NCBI GenBank assembly: GCA_020650975.1
Contig: JAIPMN010013278.1
Span: 4,882-45,789, forward strand
Direction: 5' to 3'
Origin: Apostichopus californicus
Taxonomy: Eukaryota > Echinodermata > Holothuroidea > Aspidochirotida > Stichopodidae
Length of the DNA stretch: 40,908 bases
Positions 10,643 to 22,892 of this stretch are shown here, one piece after another. Numbering within the stretch: the stretch's first letter is position 1; every line of letters starts with the position of its first letter. Below the pieces are notes generated by a model. That model searched no databases and was not told where the DNA came from. It worked only from the letters and a program-made list of their open reading frames with translations. Made by a program: the position numbers and the translations under genes.

Positions 10643-12433
10643 AAGGATTTGACACAACTTTTATGATCCAATGTTCATTCTGAAGTGGTCTGCTAGAATG
10701 TGTCAAATGTTTTAGTGGTGTCAAAAAATGAGCAGCTTGTCCTGTTGATTTGGATAAATTAAACTATGAATACTCTGATACATGTAGTTCATTAGATATT
10801 TGGCTTGTGAGGTCTACATTTTCTTGAATAAAATAAAATTGAAATAAAATTTCCTATGAAATTTGCTTTCCGCATGTCATTAACAAATGATATAAAAGTG
10901 TGTATAGGAAATGTTGGGAATTGAATCAAGTTCATTATACTGTACATCACTGGTTTATATCACCGCATCTAAAAGTATGAGAATGCTAAGTTTTTAGTGT
11001 TAGCTCAAGTGTTTTGGATTTGGAAAACCAACTAGAACAATTTTCAGATGGAAAAACCATGGACTGTCCCTGGATGAGAAACCCAGATCCAAGGTCAATT
11101 TAAATAGTGCCATGCACCTCCCACATTCGCTTGATCGTAGCATCGGTCAACTGCCTGGCCTTTCATCGTTTGGAAATGTAGCAAAACACAACAACCACAT
11201 GGTCTGTGCTCAGTCACCCCTGATCTCGTAAATGTGGACAAGCTGGAAAGGTTTTAAATAAGAGCATTCTTTACATGTTTCTAAATTTATGAAAATTATT
11301 TACCTTAATGATTGGTAATATACAGTATTTCATTTAAATCTAGTCAATAATGTAAATTTTTCTCAAAACTGATTTCTTAAAGAGGAGATGCCTTGAATAC
11401 AAAAGAGATAATTTCTCGATTCGTGAATTGAACAAATCTGTGTGTTATATTTGTATATGAAGAAGTGTGCTTACCGTAGATTTTTACCGGAGAATTCTGT
11501 AAACCTTACGAGATGTCTCATATAATAAAAAAATTCAATTAAGGATAAAAGCCCTTCGCTTGGTAAACTTCAATGTGAGAGTCAACTACAAAAATTATTC
11601 CTCATTCAATTAGTTTTCATACTAGCTTGAGAGTATGAAGGTCGTTAAAGTAACCAAGTAGTTAACATTGTTGTGAATTCTCTCCCTAAAAAATAAACTC
11701 TAAGTGAGAGATATAGGAAAAGGGAGAAGGTATATTAGTTCCGTCCAAGTAAATTTGGCTCTGCATTGTTGGAAACTATTTCATAACAAAATTATCCCAC
11801 GGGCAATTGCATTGATGAAACATCCAGTCGCTGTAATAAATTTGAAAATGATTCTGTTGGTCGCAGGAGGCCTAGACATTGAATAGTTTTACTAGGAGCC
11901 ATTGCTACAGTGTTCCTCACAGTGTAGGTCACTGCAGTGCTGCAGCTCGATCAGTAATTTGTGTATGTACCTGAAATCTAGCCACGGCTCCGTAATAAAT
12001 ATTTTCAGTTCTTGTCTGTATGTTACGATGATAACGAAGCCAATCATATTTCAATACTTTAAATCAAGTTCTCACTAATTTCCTGTATTACAACACATAT
12101 CATTTCAGTTACTGCAAATATGACTTTTAAGAGCAGCTTTTATGTGAACTCACAAAAATGTCCATGTATTAAGGGACAGTGGGGGTGGGGGGAGGGGGCG
12201 GGAGGAATGAAAATTATATAATAATTCAGGAATTTTCATGACATTTTTAAAGAACAGTTGTCAATTTGATAACTGCAAAACCGAAAGTGGTTGAATTCTT
12301 CCTTATCTGTTGGTTTGGAGATAAGAAAGCCAAATATTTGAAGACAGATTCGCTTTGTGTGAAAACAATTGTGAAGACTTCTTACACCAGAATAATGGTT
12401 TCCAAAGTAATCGCATAATTAATTCACTCCTCT
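10643..12433. other. Noncoding stretch, no gene seen
   Basis: No supported exon or mobile element. It ends with a G-rich run (12181-12202) described separately. Confidence 0.6.
12181..12202 (+). other. G-quadruplex-forming run
   Basis: Four G-tracts of 5, 6, 5 and 3 bases are separated by single T, A and C, which matches the classical intramolecular quadruplex pattern with one-base loops. No gene-linked role can be inferred. Confidence 0.7.
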
Positions 12434-12463
12434 CTTACCTGTCTCCATTCTACACATGCACTC
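12434..12463 (+). repeat. Recurring TTACCTGT...CACTC motif, copy 2
   Basis: CTTACCTGTCTCCATTCTA followed by GCACTCAAATC. It is closest to copy 6 at 36442-36480, which shares CTGTCTCCATTCTA and CAAATC. On the minus strand it reads GGAGACAGGTAAG, a good splice-donor consensus. Confidence 0.55.
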
Positions 12464-12575
12464 AAATCAAACTAGCTGACAGAAGTTGATACATTTTAGC
12501 ACTGCACCCTCGGTGACCTCCTTCAGGGTCAACACCCACTTCCTCTACCTTCCAATCTGCAATTCTCAAAGCTGA

Positions 12576-12832
12576 TGTATGTATGTACGTATGTATGTAT
12601 GTATGTATTTTAGATCCTCCTGCAAGCAGGAACTCGCGAAGAAGCCTCATTGGCTTATCATAGCCGCAAGCTAACCGAAGTCAGTCTCTTAGATTCATAT
12701 TTAAGGTCCATGATTATGAATTGTCAATTGTCAACAACTCTGTAACTGGACGACATACTTTAATCTTGGAGTGACTCGAACTCGGGACCTTATGATTAAA
12801 AGGCACCAACGTTAACCACTGAGCTAACACTC
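12576..12832 (-). mobile_element. tRNA-derived SINE, full-length copy (S2)
   Basis: Read on the minus strand: a tRNA-like head (12832-12768) with A-box and B-box promoter elements, a body with TTGACAATTGACAATTCATA, a 3' domain containing TTCGCGAGTTCCTGCTTGCA, and a tail of ATAC repeats (12576-12609, GTAT on the + strand). This is the standard layout of a LINE-mobilised SINE. It inserted about 340 bp upstream of the EPAC-like exon, in antisense orientation. Confidence 0.85.
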
Positions 12833-13171
12833 ACTATTACTATAATTCCAGGTTAATTTTTGATCCACTAAAATCTTGTTGGTTTTAAAGATTTTTGGAA
12901 GTTTCTGAAGTCAGCAGGGACCAGAATTCAAGGTTTTTGAATTGTCAAATTGAGTACCCCCAAAATAACTTGATTTACTTAGAGTGTTAAACTTTAAACT
13001 ACTTTATCATGTGGAATTTTATAGCAATATATATATAACATTGAATATTTTCAAAAACACCAAACTTATTTCAAAAATGCCATCCATCCTTCCATCCCAG
13101 TTCAATTTCTTGATTATTTTTGTGTCCGTATTTATAATCCTCTTTTTCATTTTACGTTATTATTTTCGCAG

Positions 13172-13314
13172 TCCACAGGACAGAACCCAGAAAGACCTCC
13201 ATGTAATATTTTTGCGGCTCCAGAAATTAGACGCTTTCACCAGTCTTCCATCATCCCTGCTGCTTCAAATCTGCCAGTGCGCTTTCTACGAAGAACTCGA
13301 TGAAGACGTCGTAC
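13172..13314 (+). CDS. Internal exon, EPAC-type Rap guanine-nucleotide exchange factor
   Basis: This 143-bp exon has a long pyrimidine tract and TTTTCGCAG just before it and C|GTGAGTAA at its end, so both splice sites are good. The translation begins SPQDRTQKDLHVIF and continues RLQKLDAF...LLLQICQCAFYEEL. From memory of the family, this matches the start of the N-terminal cAMP-binding domain of EPAC2/RAPGEF4, where R-P...R-S-S-E-D...IIFTRL...AF and LLHQICLCGYYENL occur in the same order and spacing. EPAC proteins are Rap1/Rap2 exchange factors opened by cAMP binding; the domain here would be the regulatory part. The exon starts with the last base of a split codon and ends with the first base of one. 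An open frame continues upstream to 12984, but its hydrophobic residues come from translating the pyrimidine tract and are not protein. No partner exon was found, including one for the expected F-R-Q-G-D and N-W-Y continuation, so neighbouring exons must lie beyond long introns. RAPGEF3 versus RAPGEF4 cannot be decided. Confidence 0.72.
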
Positions 13315-13874
13315 GTGAGTAAAAACAACAAGGAATAAGGCAAATGCTGGTCTAATATGGTCCCAGTCTGACCTCATCTACTTGGAAGTTTTGTTTTCAT
13401 TTAATACCAGTAAATGCCTTGTGTAATATCACAGATTGGAACACCACATTGCAGTGGCTTGTCCTGGACCCCGGTCTCCTTGTAGTATCAAAGGCAAGAA
13501 TGATCTTTTTTTGTTGATAGATTAAAGGATGCCTGTAGGCAGCAGCTTAGCTTAGTATTTACTTTTTAAACGGCCTTCCTTACCTGTCTCATCAATGCAT
13601 TTACACTCTGATCCTCCTTGTTTAAAAAAAAAAGAGTGATCTTTTAGTGTTTACATCCCTGTTGACCAACTTCTGCATACTGTATACTGTTCAGCAAATT
13701 TTTAAATTTCTGAATCTACCAGTAGGAAATCTTATGATCTATTCCAGCATTCAGTACAGAATGTATCTAATCCATTTCAATCTAGGTGGTATGGAAAGTT
13801 GGGATGTTGGTTTGTTGAGTAAATTAGGTAGTTATTTTATACCTTCTTAAAGTACCGTGTCCAAATAAAGGATA
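13315..13874. other. Probable intron of the EPAC-like gene
   Basis: It begins at the GTGAGT donor and shows no further exon. It contains one copy of the recurring TTACCTGT motif at 13579-13608. Confidence 0.5.
13579..13608 (+). repeat. Recurring TTACCTGT...CACTC motif, copy 3
   Basis: CTTACCTGTCTC is followed by ATCAATGCATTTACACTC. Same orientation as the other five copies. Confidence 0.5.
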
Positions 13875-14092
13875 CTGAGGGGGCTGCAGCATCCTGCAGC
13901 CAGGCTGCATAGGATGTAATCTTTGTTTTTTTTTTGCTATGCATTTTCACACAGTAGTCACTGCAGTTACATACAACAGAAACTACCTGTCTGCCAAGAT
14001 TAAATTTCTCTTTTGTTTGATATTGATGCAGCCTTGCTGCAGGGTGATTTTGCAGCTGCTGCAGCTTTTTCTTTTGACATATATTGCCTGAG
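13875..14092 (+). mobile_element. CTGCAG-rich palindromic element, copy 2
   Basis: The first 33 bases are nearly identical to those of copy 1 at 10376, including the 8-bp hairpin (13882-13901). The right end repeats TTTTGCAGCTGCTGCAGCTT, followed by a TTTTGACA...TTGCCT phrase. Here the inverted ends extend further: CCAGGCTGCAT near the left end pairs in sense with AAGGCTGCATC in the complement of the right end. The shared ends with unrelated middles argue for a mobile family and not a segmental duplication. Confidence 0.65.
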
Positions 14093-14818
14093 TCAGTTTA
14101 TCTTAATACTCCATACCTCTCTCTCTCTTCAAAACAATTGCACTTTCTCATCTATCTTCTGCACCTCCAATAATTATAACCGTTAGCACCGCAATGCACT
14201 CTCTCTATCTCTCGCTCACACACTTTTAAACTATAAATGCTCCATTACGGATAAAAATTAATGAAGATATGTCAACACTTCCGTTCGGTTCCTGATAATT
14301 TGTAAAATAATAACCGTGTGTTTTTTGCAAATGTTTAATAACTCTTATCGATTAATGTGTTTGCAATGCCATGGCAAACACAATGCACCGATGGAGTAAT
14401 CCCATCAAATGTTTGTCCTTGAAAATACTTGTATTTTAATGCATTGTTAACAAGTTTACTCGACGACTTAAAAAGTTTGGTTTTCCCGATGATTTGTGTG
14501 CACGGCTTCCGAGGAAGTGACTTTTAATGATTTTTACTGCCATGCATTGATTTGAGATGGTATTTTACGGTATGCTGTTTCTTGAGACTGAAGCGATGCA
14601 TACGACAAAAGTGTATAGATAGGTCTGTAGCTACTAGCTGTACAGGCAGTTGAGAAACCTTTGCAGTAAAGTTGAATGGTGTGTGTCTGTTTCCCTGTGC
14701 GTGTTTGCAGATGTGTGATATGTATGTGATGCACTTATCTTGTGAACAAGATGTTTAAAACATGTTACAAAGTGTCAAACAGACATTTTTTTTACCTTAC
14801 AGTAACATTAATTCCTTT
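14093..14818. other. Noncoding stretch, no gene seen
   Basis: Includes a pyrimidine-rich patch around 14108-14160. No exon or mobile element recognised. Confidence 0.6.
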
Positions 14819-15018
14819 TGAACCCTACTTATTTTGTAACAGGAGTCAGGGCTGTGATGGTTTGTCCAATGTGACATTTGCTTCACGCCTCGCTTACCTG
14901 TCTCCTCACAACCTTAGCACACTCGCCCGGTCAATGACCTCCCTTCTCATGACACCACCGAAAGAACCCAATTTATTTTGTGACAGGGAGAGGCTGCTGT
15001 GGTCTGTGCAATGTGACT
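14819..15018 (+). repeat. Duplicated 55-bp module around motif copy 4
   Basis: Positions 14819-14874 and 14964-15018 are diverged direct copies; both run from GAACCC through TTATTTTGTNACAGG to CAATGTGAC. Between them lies motif copy 4. The open frame across the region therefore contains the duplication twice and is better explained as a repeat than as a protein. The period is about 145 bp, with one full unit plus a partial second. Confidence 0.65.
14893..14924 (+). repeat. Recurring TTACCTGT...CACTC motif, copy 4
   Basis: CTTACCTGTCTCC followed by TCACAACCTTAGCACACTC. The downstream TCAATGACCTCC resembles GGTGACCTCC downstream of copy 2, hinting that the motif is part of a longer worn repeat. 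Confidence 0.5.
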
Positions 15019-15526
15019 ACTAATGCATAGCATATTATTTTATGTAAAATATTACGATAGGGTTTCATACCTTTTTGAAGTACTTTGTTTGTCAAAAAAT
15101 AGTGTCCGACACAAAGTGGAGCTTAGATAGTGTTACTGTATATCATTGTAATCTGATTTTGTAGCGTGATAGTTTTTTAAGATATTCTCTGAATCTAGAA
15201 ATTGAAGTCCTATCTAGCCATATTAAATGTGAGTTGAGTGCTTGCGTCGTCCCGACTATGTTTTATAACGTGACATTTATTCCACCTGAAAGTGATGAAA
15301 TATCATTCGTATATATTTAACAATATGATCACGATCAGTGTGGGGGAAATTTTGTAACCTTTAAGTTTAACTTTTAGATTTGGGGAGTTTCACCAGAATT
15401 GTATTCCAAAAATTGAGAGACTCAATTTATGGGATATTTTCAGCAGCTGGTTAGATTGTTCTCGTCTCAGATTAGACTTTAAATCTGAAAAGTTTCCTCG
15501 TCAAGACGGAAAACAGGTCAGCGCTG

Positions 15527-15549
15527 TGAAGAATGTGACGCATTCTTCA
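15527..15549. repeat. Perfect hairpin, 9-bp stem
   Basis: TGAAGAATG and CATTCTTCA are perfect reverse complements separated by the 5-base loop TGACG. No T-run follows, and no nearby gene makes it a terminator. Confidence 0.6.
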
Positions 15550-15864
15550 TCTAAAATAGATCACATTGGCAAATACGCCTCCAGCCGACCGTTGGAACTC
15601 TGTCTAATTGAAACAATTGCATTTGGTACAGTACATCCTTGGTCGTGAAGCTTTAAGGAAATTAAAGTCTACCTGGAATCATAGATAAAAAATGAAATTT
15701 ATTGATCCACTTAGATCTATCTACTGCAGCCTGCCGTGGAGAAGTAGTGGAGCACAAATCAACATACAGTACTACATGCGTATTAACTAAAAAGCTTTGC
15801 TTTGACTTGATCGCAGACAGCGCAAGAAAGAGTATCGGTATGAAAAATACGAAAGGTGTGGGAT

Positions 15865-15877
15865 GGGGGGGGGGGGG
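15865..15877 (+). repeat. G13 homopolymer
   Basis: Thirteen consecutive G. This is a polymerase-slippage and sequencing hazard, so the length is uncertain. Confidence 0.85.
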
Positions 15878-18800
15878 ATCAGTAGACTCAGTATCACAGG
15901 TCCATAAATATTGTACGTCCACCGCATGTTGCGTCCCGCTTCATAGCTTATGGGATTAGAGAGATTGCAGCGACCTTGTAAAAGAAAAAACAATCTTTTA
16001 AATTTGCTACTGAGGGAAGTTAGGAGCAAACCTTCTTCAGGTGCTCCGATATTATTTATGAAGAAAACAAGTCTCGAGTTGAAGCAATTGATCATTCCAT
16101 GTTTACCTTTACAGCTGCTTTCCTCCATCTTAACGTTTAAGGTGCACGGTGGTGGATGGATTCATCCTGTCTGTGGAATTAATTTCATCACCTCATTCAT
16201 CAGGCATTTATACCAAGGATGTTTTCTTGGGAGTCAATAAAATTACTTTTCAACTATAAATTTCTTCCTTTGTCAGTGCCACGATATGATAAATTAAGCT
16301 TATACGTGTATACACAGACCTATGGGTTCACTTAAGGGTTATGGTCAGTGGAAACAAATCAAACATGTGTCTACTTTCTGCAGGACGCAGCCTAAGGTGG
16401 GTCGTCTAATCAAAACAACAACCAATTATCTGAGTATACCGAGAAACAATGCATGTTCAATGACTTAGCAAACACGAACACATTCAGTACCCAGAACGAC
16501 AAACATTGAAACGTGACGTGAAACCGTGATTAATTGAAGGGGTATTTTGGTGTTGTGCAAAGTCACATTTATATGTGCAGTACACTGTTAGTTGAATACC
16601 TCATGTCAATGTATTCTCCATATTAAATTCGTGTACGGTCTGGTTGTTTCATTGTAAACTTGTTTTTTACCAGGTAATTAACCCTTATTTACACCAAGGA
16701 AGTGGATTATAGGTAGTCTGTGATGTCATCAGGGTATGATGTCATTCACTCAAGTTCAGTCGTGTTACTTCATAAAGTCGTCTTAAACATAAACTTGTCG
16801 ATCTTCGTTAGGGCTCTTTAAGTTAAAAAATAGTTTATTTTTTCCAGATTGTTTCACTAAGAAAAAAATCTGTGTTTGGGAGTTTAAATGCTCTTTATGT
16901 ACATCCACTGTGGATGGACCGTCATATAGGACGCAAAGTGTTAAAAGGTCACCAGTTCATTCTAGGCACGGCAGAACGAGAGTGCTAGGGTTGTGGGGAG
17001 ATAAAGTAAGCTTGTTACTCGTTAATAATCAAACCAGTAAGTTTTGGAATGTATATCCACTGTGGATGGACATACACTGGATAGTCAGTCATCAGATAGA
17101 TCTGTACATGTTGCCAAGGAGCACTCTCAGATCTCATGTACTGATTCCCAATACCTTTCACATGTAAAAACAATTTAGAGATGAATTTTTCATTCTTGTT
17201 TAAAAATGGTTTTGGACTTGTAAATACTGTGACCCATACAGAAGGCAAGGATCATACTTACACTCCCTAAGATTTGACCGAAATTTTCTGTGATACCACT
17301 TTGAAAGATGAAAGTGGAAACATGTCTGTGGATTGTGTTTAACATTAATCTTTCAAAACAAAAAAGATTTGATTATCTGTTGTTTAAGTGGAAATGTGGA
17401 TATATAATATTGAACTTGAGTTTGTAGATACAAAATAATACAGATACAAAAACTACTAATATTGACCATGTATTCCCAAATTGGTGTTATCAGCCTTCAA
17501 TTTATAGATTTACTTTCTTAATCTTGTACCTGCATTGCTATATTTGTCTTTGCATTTAATAATGTACTCATATACTATGAGGTGACTTTCGTATTTAACC
17601 CCCTCCCTCTGCCCCCCCCCCATTTATATCCTTCTACTGCTAACCATTCACTCGATAAATCTCCCTTCTAACTTTATCATCGTGAACTCTTTAATTCCGT
17701 CAGCGCTTACTATACATCACCATTATAATGTTACCGCACGCTCTATTTGCTATGAATTCAAAACAACGTGCATACAAACATGATTATATTTACCATAGCA
17801 GTCGTTTCACTCAACAACAACAACAAAATCCCTCCTTCATGCTTCTTGTAGAAACCCTGATTATTTTTTCAGCCTCTTTTTCAATTACTGTATGTAGATG
17901 GAAATGGAAAAAAAAATATGCCATCATTAAATTGCACCGTATCAGGTCTCTTTTAACAACATCTAAACATGGGTTCTAAATTATGGAGAAACTTAAAACC
18001 TTGATGATTGATGTCAATTTTTTATTTCATCTACACAACTTTTTTCTCTCTCTATCTTCTTAGAGTATCTGTCTTCCCATTAACTTGTAATTCAAGACCA
18101 CCTGTGTGGTCATTGACTCTGCGTGTATCGTACTCACGAGTGTCTATGTGATGTAGTGGATATTTACGTATCTCTCTTGGTAATTTACAAATCATCCGTC
18201 AGAGAGATTTTTGCCCGTATGATCCATCGTTTCTTCCTGTCTCTCTCATCACGATATTCTTGTAAAAAATAGTTGAATACGAGATGGAGCATGAATGACA
18301 CAACAAAAAGAAGAACACACAGCGTCCAGTTTGCTGGTCAAATTCTCAGGTTTTGTCTCCACGGAGAATATTGGGAATTTTGTCGACGACTTTGCGTGTC
18401 CAGCAATAAATCAAAGTGAAAGGTGTACTCGTAGGTTGCTGGACGATCTGTGTAAAAGAGAAATGTAAGGGAGTTTGGCAAAGGGTGGTGTTTTGTTGGA
18501 GAAATGACCAGGCAAAATTTAGTATTTGTAGGAATGTGACAGATAAGTTACCTGTGTTGGATGTGTTTGGTTATATTGGTACCATTTATGTTGTTTTAGA
18601 GGATAGGGGAAGGAATGGAATGCAGAGGACAGACTATGGGGGGAGGGAAGGAGGGGGGAGGAGGGGGAGAGATGGTGGGAATGCTCTTGTAATCACATGA
18701 TTCAGTTGTACCTTTGAAACTTTCATACATATTCAGTATAGGATTAACATGCATTCAATGCATGAATGCAATGTCCGCTTTGGCTTGGTCGTGGTCGACG

Positions 18801-19055
18801 GTAGTTTCGACGAAGCACAAGTCGTCCCAAAAGTTCCGTCGCTCAGAATAAGCAAAGTGCGAAACAAACTATTAATTGCCCATTATGTCAAAACTGTGAG
18901 CCATTGCATTTTCTCAGAGCTTCTTTCCACATACAACTTAGCACATATATGCGACTGTCCATACTGTAGGTCATCCAGAAATTGTATTAAACGAGTCTCT
19001 CCATTTTAAGGTCAAATTGAGTCGATTCATTAGCACTAATTTCATTTACCTGATT

Positions 19056-19068
19056 GGGGGGGGGGGGG
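19056..19068 (+). repeat. G13 homopolymer
   Basis: Thirteen consecutive G in otherwise AT-rich DNA, with no associated gene. Confidence 0.85.
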
Positions 19069-19998
19069 TTCGAGTTTTTACTTGAATAATGCTATATCGT
19101 AGCCACGTAGAAATCTTCACAGATTTGTTTGAGTCGCTTCGTCACAAATACTGTAGGTGTTCATATAATATGAATCATTGAATATACCAAAGTCTCGAAG
19201 CGAGTTATGTTTGAAATATCCATTATAAATATACCGAGTCGTGGCTAATACACGTAATGCCGATATCAATACAATGTCATCAGCTTCATATCGTATCATC
19301 TATTTACAGCATACATGTATACATGTCTAATATTAGAATTTTGTCATATTTCATATTTCATGAGCCTTGTGGCAACGTTCGTGCCTAAAAGCTTCTCAGA
19401 TGTGATGATGACGACGATGATGTGTCGGTTTATCAATTTTTCTTTTGAACTGATGCCTGTTTTGAAAACACCATCTGTACCTAATTTTCAATTAACAAGA
19501 TATATATTTTCACGTACCATATATACAAATAGTTTTCAGGTATATATGCATGGTACTACATTTTTCAGAACCATGCATGAACATTAAGAACATGAGCATG
19601 TTGACATTCTTTCAACACATTAATCAGGGAGCTAGTCTTTTGGTATTCCACAGTCATGAGGTTCATAAAATGTTCATAAAATGAGTAATTTGAATAATGA
19701 ATAAATTGACAGCTATAGGATAATAGTTCCAAATTTAATCACAATTTCAGGGAAATTTAATCAGCAGTAAGACTGTTCTTATGGAAACTGAAAATGTATT
19801 GAAGAAAAAAGTATGTAGACATAAAATACCTAGTCATTGTGGTCCTATTGACTACAGTACTGAAGGTATAAAGAGTTAATTTCAGATCTTCAACCAAACA
19901 TTTCTAGAGATAAACATGTGATGATAATGAGATTATGATTATTAATTATTTTTCCAACTAGTGACTTGGAATGTCTCCTCAGTCTCACATTGCCTATT

Positions 19999-20285
19999 GG
20001 GGATGGGTCCAGGGGTTGAGGGACTATGGCAGGGGAGGGGGTGGGGTTATACATCCCGTTTCAACCCCACACCAAAAATATTATAGCACTTGTTAGCACA
20101 ACGTTGTGAGTAGACCTATAAATTTAAAGCCTAAATATGACTCAGAATACACCATTTCACTTTTAAAATTTTAAAGTTTTCTTTCTGCAAGGTCCCCAGA
20201 CTCCCCCCTCCCACTTGGGAGTCCGCTTCAACGACCCCAGTGTCATGCACACCCTTTCCTTTTAACCATCCTGGATTCACCCCCT
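19999..20285. mobile_element. Possible degraded TIR element
   Basis: The left edge GGGGATGGGTCCAGG and the complement of the right edge, GGGGTGAATCCAGGATGG, are similar and in inverted orientation. The interior has GGGG-rich and CCCC-rich flanks around an AT-rich centre, an architecture common to worn MITEs. No target-site duplication is recognisable, so the call is tentative. Confidence 0.35.
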
Positions 20286-22888
20286 ATCTACTATTGGAAT
20301 CTGTTTAATGAAGAACCTTATGCTGTCCAAGCGGCGAAACAGCAAAGCATGTGGTTGGGCAAAATTGTGACTAGAATATTTACACTGTCAGTTTTATAGT
20401 ACTGTACAGGATTTTCATAACCAGTGGTATTGAATGTTCCCCATTTCATCTTCTCTCTCTTAAAATACTATTTTATTTCTCCTCGTATGATCCGATTTCT
20501 GTATTTACTCATTTTGAAATACTCCACGTATAAACACTAGTGTAACTTTGCACTTCCAATTAGCAGATTGAGCTAGCAATGTGAATAGTGTACACTTGCA
20601 TGTATAGCATTCGGTTCAGCAACGATCTGTGTTCACGATTTTGGTTCTTCTGCAGTACAATGCACACGTGTGTTGCAGAAATATTATGTTATTTTTGATC
20701 AGTACTAGCTTTAAAGAGCAATTGCAGTTAAATATTGCTAAGAAATATAACAAAATGAGGGAGAAAAGATTCTTATCAGGAACTATTTCTTCCAACTGCT
20801 ATATATAAAAATAAAATATAAAACTGAAAATATATCTTAATTTTGAGTATCGTGAGTCAGCTTACATTATATTTTGTAGAAAGAAAAAAGAGGGCAATCC
20901 ACAGAGTTACTGGCTGGTCGCCAGCAAAACTACACTAAAACATGTACATTTGACCTTAGAACACATGACCTTTGAACTCAGTTACCTTGGCAACTACATA
21001 TTTTGATAGCACTTAACATTTTCATTATATGTGTGAAGGTTCCATGTCAACTCAATGAGAGAAATTAAAATGTTTTCACCTCCTTGTGGACCTATATGCA
21101 AGGATTAATTTATTGCGATATTGCATTGCAAAATGCATGTTTTTGTGATAAAAAGGGCAACTTGCTATACAGTACAAGTGCAAAGATGTATATATAGGTT
21201 GTGTATGGAAACCGTAGACATGTGCCATCAAAACTACGCTAATTTATTCCCTGCTGCGACATTACAATATGGCTGCCCGTCTCTGACACGATGTTGGAAC
21301 CAAGATATATCTCCCAAGCCAAGCAATATTTTTAGGGAGTTGCGCATAGCACACATGATCTATCAGCCTACACTGGCACAGTTGCATGCTGGTATGGATA
21401 TTTAGGATTGGCAATCTCAGAATCATAGTGCATGAAAGTATAATTTAGTTGTTTGTACAGTAGCTGGCCATGTAGAAATCACACATTTTTATTTTCAAAA
21501 TAAATGAATAAAAAATAGCGTTTCTTCTCAGCAATGGATATTCGTAAATGAGGTGTCGGGCCAATCAGATTCTTTGAAGTATCCTCTATGAATACAGTGT
21601 TACATATATATTTTTAGTTATAAACATTCGATCCAGTCCTTAAACGTGTGCACTTTATGTGTCATGTATTCATATAATGTATCCTATATACTGGTTGTAA
21701 CACACTTAATGTACCTCTGATGTCACAGAATCAATATCCAGACACATTTAGTGCATCCTTAATGCTACATCGGAAATCCTCCCCGGAGGGGATTTTGGAA
21801 ACCATCTTGCAGACATGGCAGAAGCATGGATCTCGTTGATGTGATTTGCAATTCATCCAAACTGAATCTTAGAGTGATAGTAAAACATCAGTTACCAGGC
21901 ATTATATAGAATTGGCAGATTCCCCTTGACAGGTCAAATCCTTTTACTCGAAGAAAAGGAATCTAGCATCTGTGCCTTAATGTAGGGAAAGTCGAAGGGT
22001 TACAGTACTGTGTGAATGATAAAGTACTATTTAGTGGAAGTAGGTTGGTCGAAGATATATGTAAATTGTATGCAAATTAAAGAAGGGAGGCAGATTGCCA
22101 CTTCCAAATATCCATACTACTGTAGTCAGCTGTGCCAGTGTTGTAATATAGGCTGGTCACAATGTCCGTGCAATGATAGTATACAAATATGTAGCATATA
22201 AATAAGTCTTTTATAGTGGAGTTACCTATAGCCTAGCTTACTAAATATTATTGGTGCTGCATGACCTTAATTGTCACTGTAGTAAATGGTAGCTGTATAA
22301 CTATTGGTTTAATACGCCATCGTGGAGGGAAAAAGAGAAAGAAAGATTAAAATCATTGGCAAAGTCGTTTGACATTTGTGCTGCAGAATGTGAAGTAACT
22401 TGAGAGATCATTGATAGTGAGAAGGCAATTACCTACTGTTATACATCCGTCCCCTAAGGCTGCATTTTGCATTGAATTTCCTACAGTCTGGTTGTACCAA
22501 ACTTGGCTGTTTGAATATAATAATGAAATTAATTTATACAAAATTGATAACTTAGTCTGCTACTTAGTAGTCTTGCCCACTTGAATTTCATAAGATACAT
22601 TGTATATGACACTGGATCTATATAGACAGTTTAAGCGATACACAAGCTTGCCAGAACAGGACAAAACATTGCATTAAATTTGTTGGACGAAAAGTTGTCT
22701 GTATTAGATAAAATTCTCACTAATTGGGAGAACATTAATAATGTATGTAATATAGCCTTGTAGATTGCTTGTTTTAATTGTAGTGAGATTAAAGGGCCGT
22801 GTCCAATTGTGAGTGAATATGACTCAGTTATATATATGGTTAAGAAGAACGCGAACTCAGATGTTACGAACCAACACAGGATGCAACC
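20286..22888. other. Noncoding stretch, no gene seen
   Basis: No exon supported. The frame at 21121-21405 is cysteine- and tyrosine-containing but matches no family I know and lacks splice signals. Confidence 0.55.
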
Positions 22889-22892
22889 TTAA

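Larger units (their letters stand above)
15019..19998. other. Long noncoding stretch, no gene seen
   Basis: About 5 kb without a supported exon. Small structures only: a 9-bp hairpin at 15527-15549, G13 runs at 15865-15877 and 19056-19068, C10 at 17612-17621, a twice-occurring palindrome ATCCACTGTGGAT (16903-16915, 17055-17067) and a purine-rich patch at 18600-18680. Several open frames of 80-110 codons overlap on opposite strands (15662-16240) and none shows a family motif. Confidence 0.55.

Noticed and set aside
12984..13171. Upstream part of the open frame containing the EPAC-like exon, reading as a hydrophobic membrane segment
   Set aside because: The hydrophobic residues come from translating the intron's pyrimidine tract. 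A clear AG acceptor precedes the conserved residues.
14742..15023. 93-codon plus-strand frame
   Set aside because: It contains the duplicated 55-bp module and motif copy 4, so it is better explained as repeat DNA.
15662..16240. Four mutually overlapping frames of 85-113 codons on both strands
   Set aside because: Open on opposite strands at once, crossing a G13 run, with no family motif. At most one could be real, and none is supported.
20309..20345. Plus-strand ATGAAGAAC...GCGGCGAAACAGC resembling a hammerhead core
   Set aside because: The CUGANGA core is broken and helix II does not pair convincingly.
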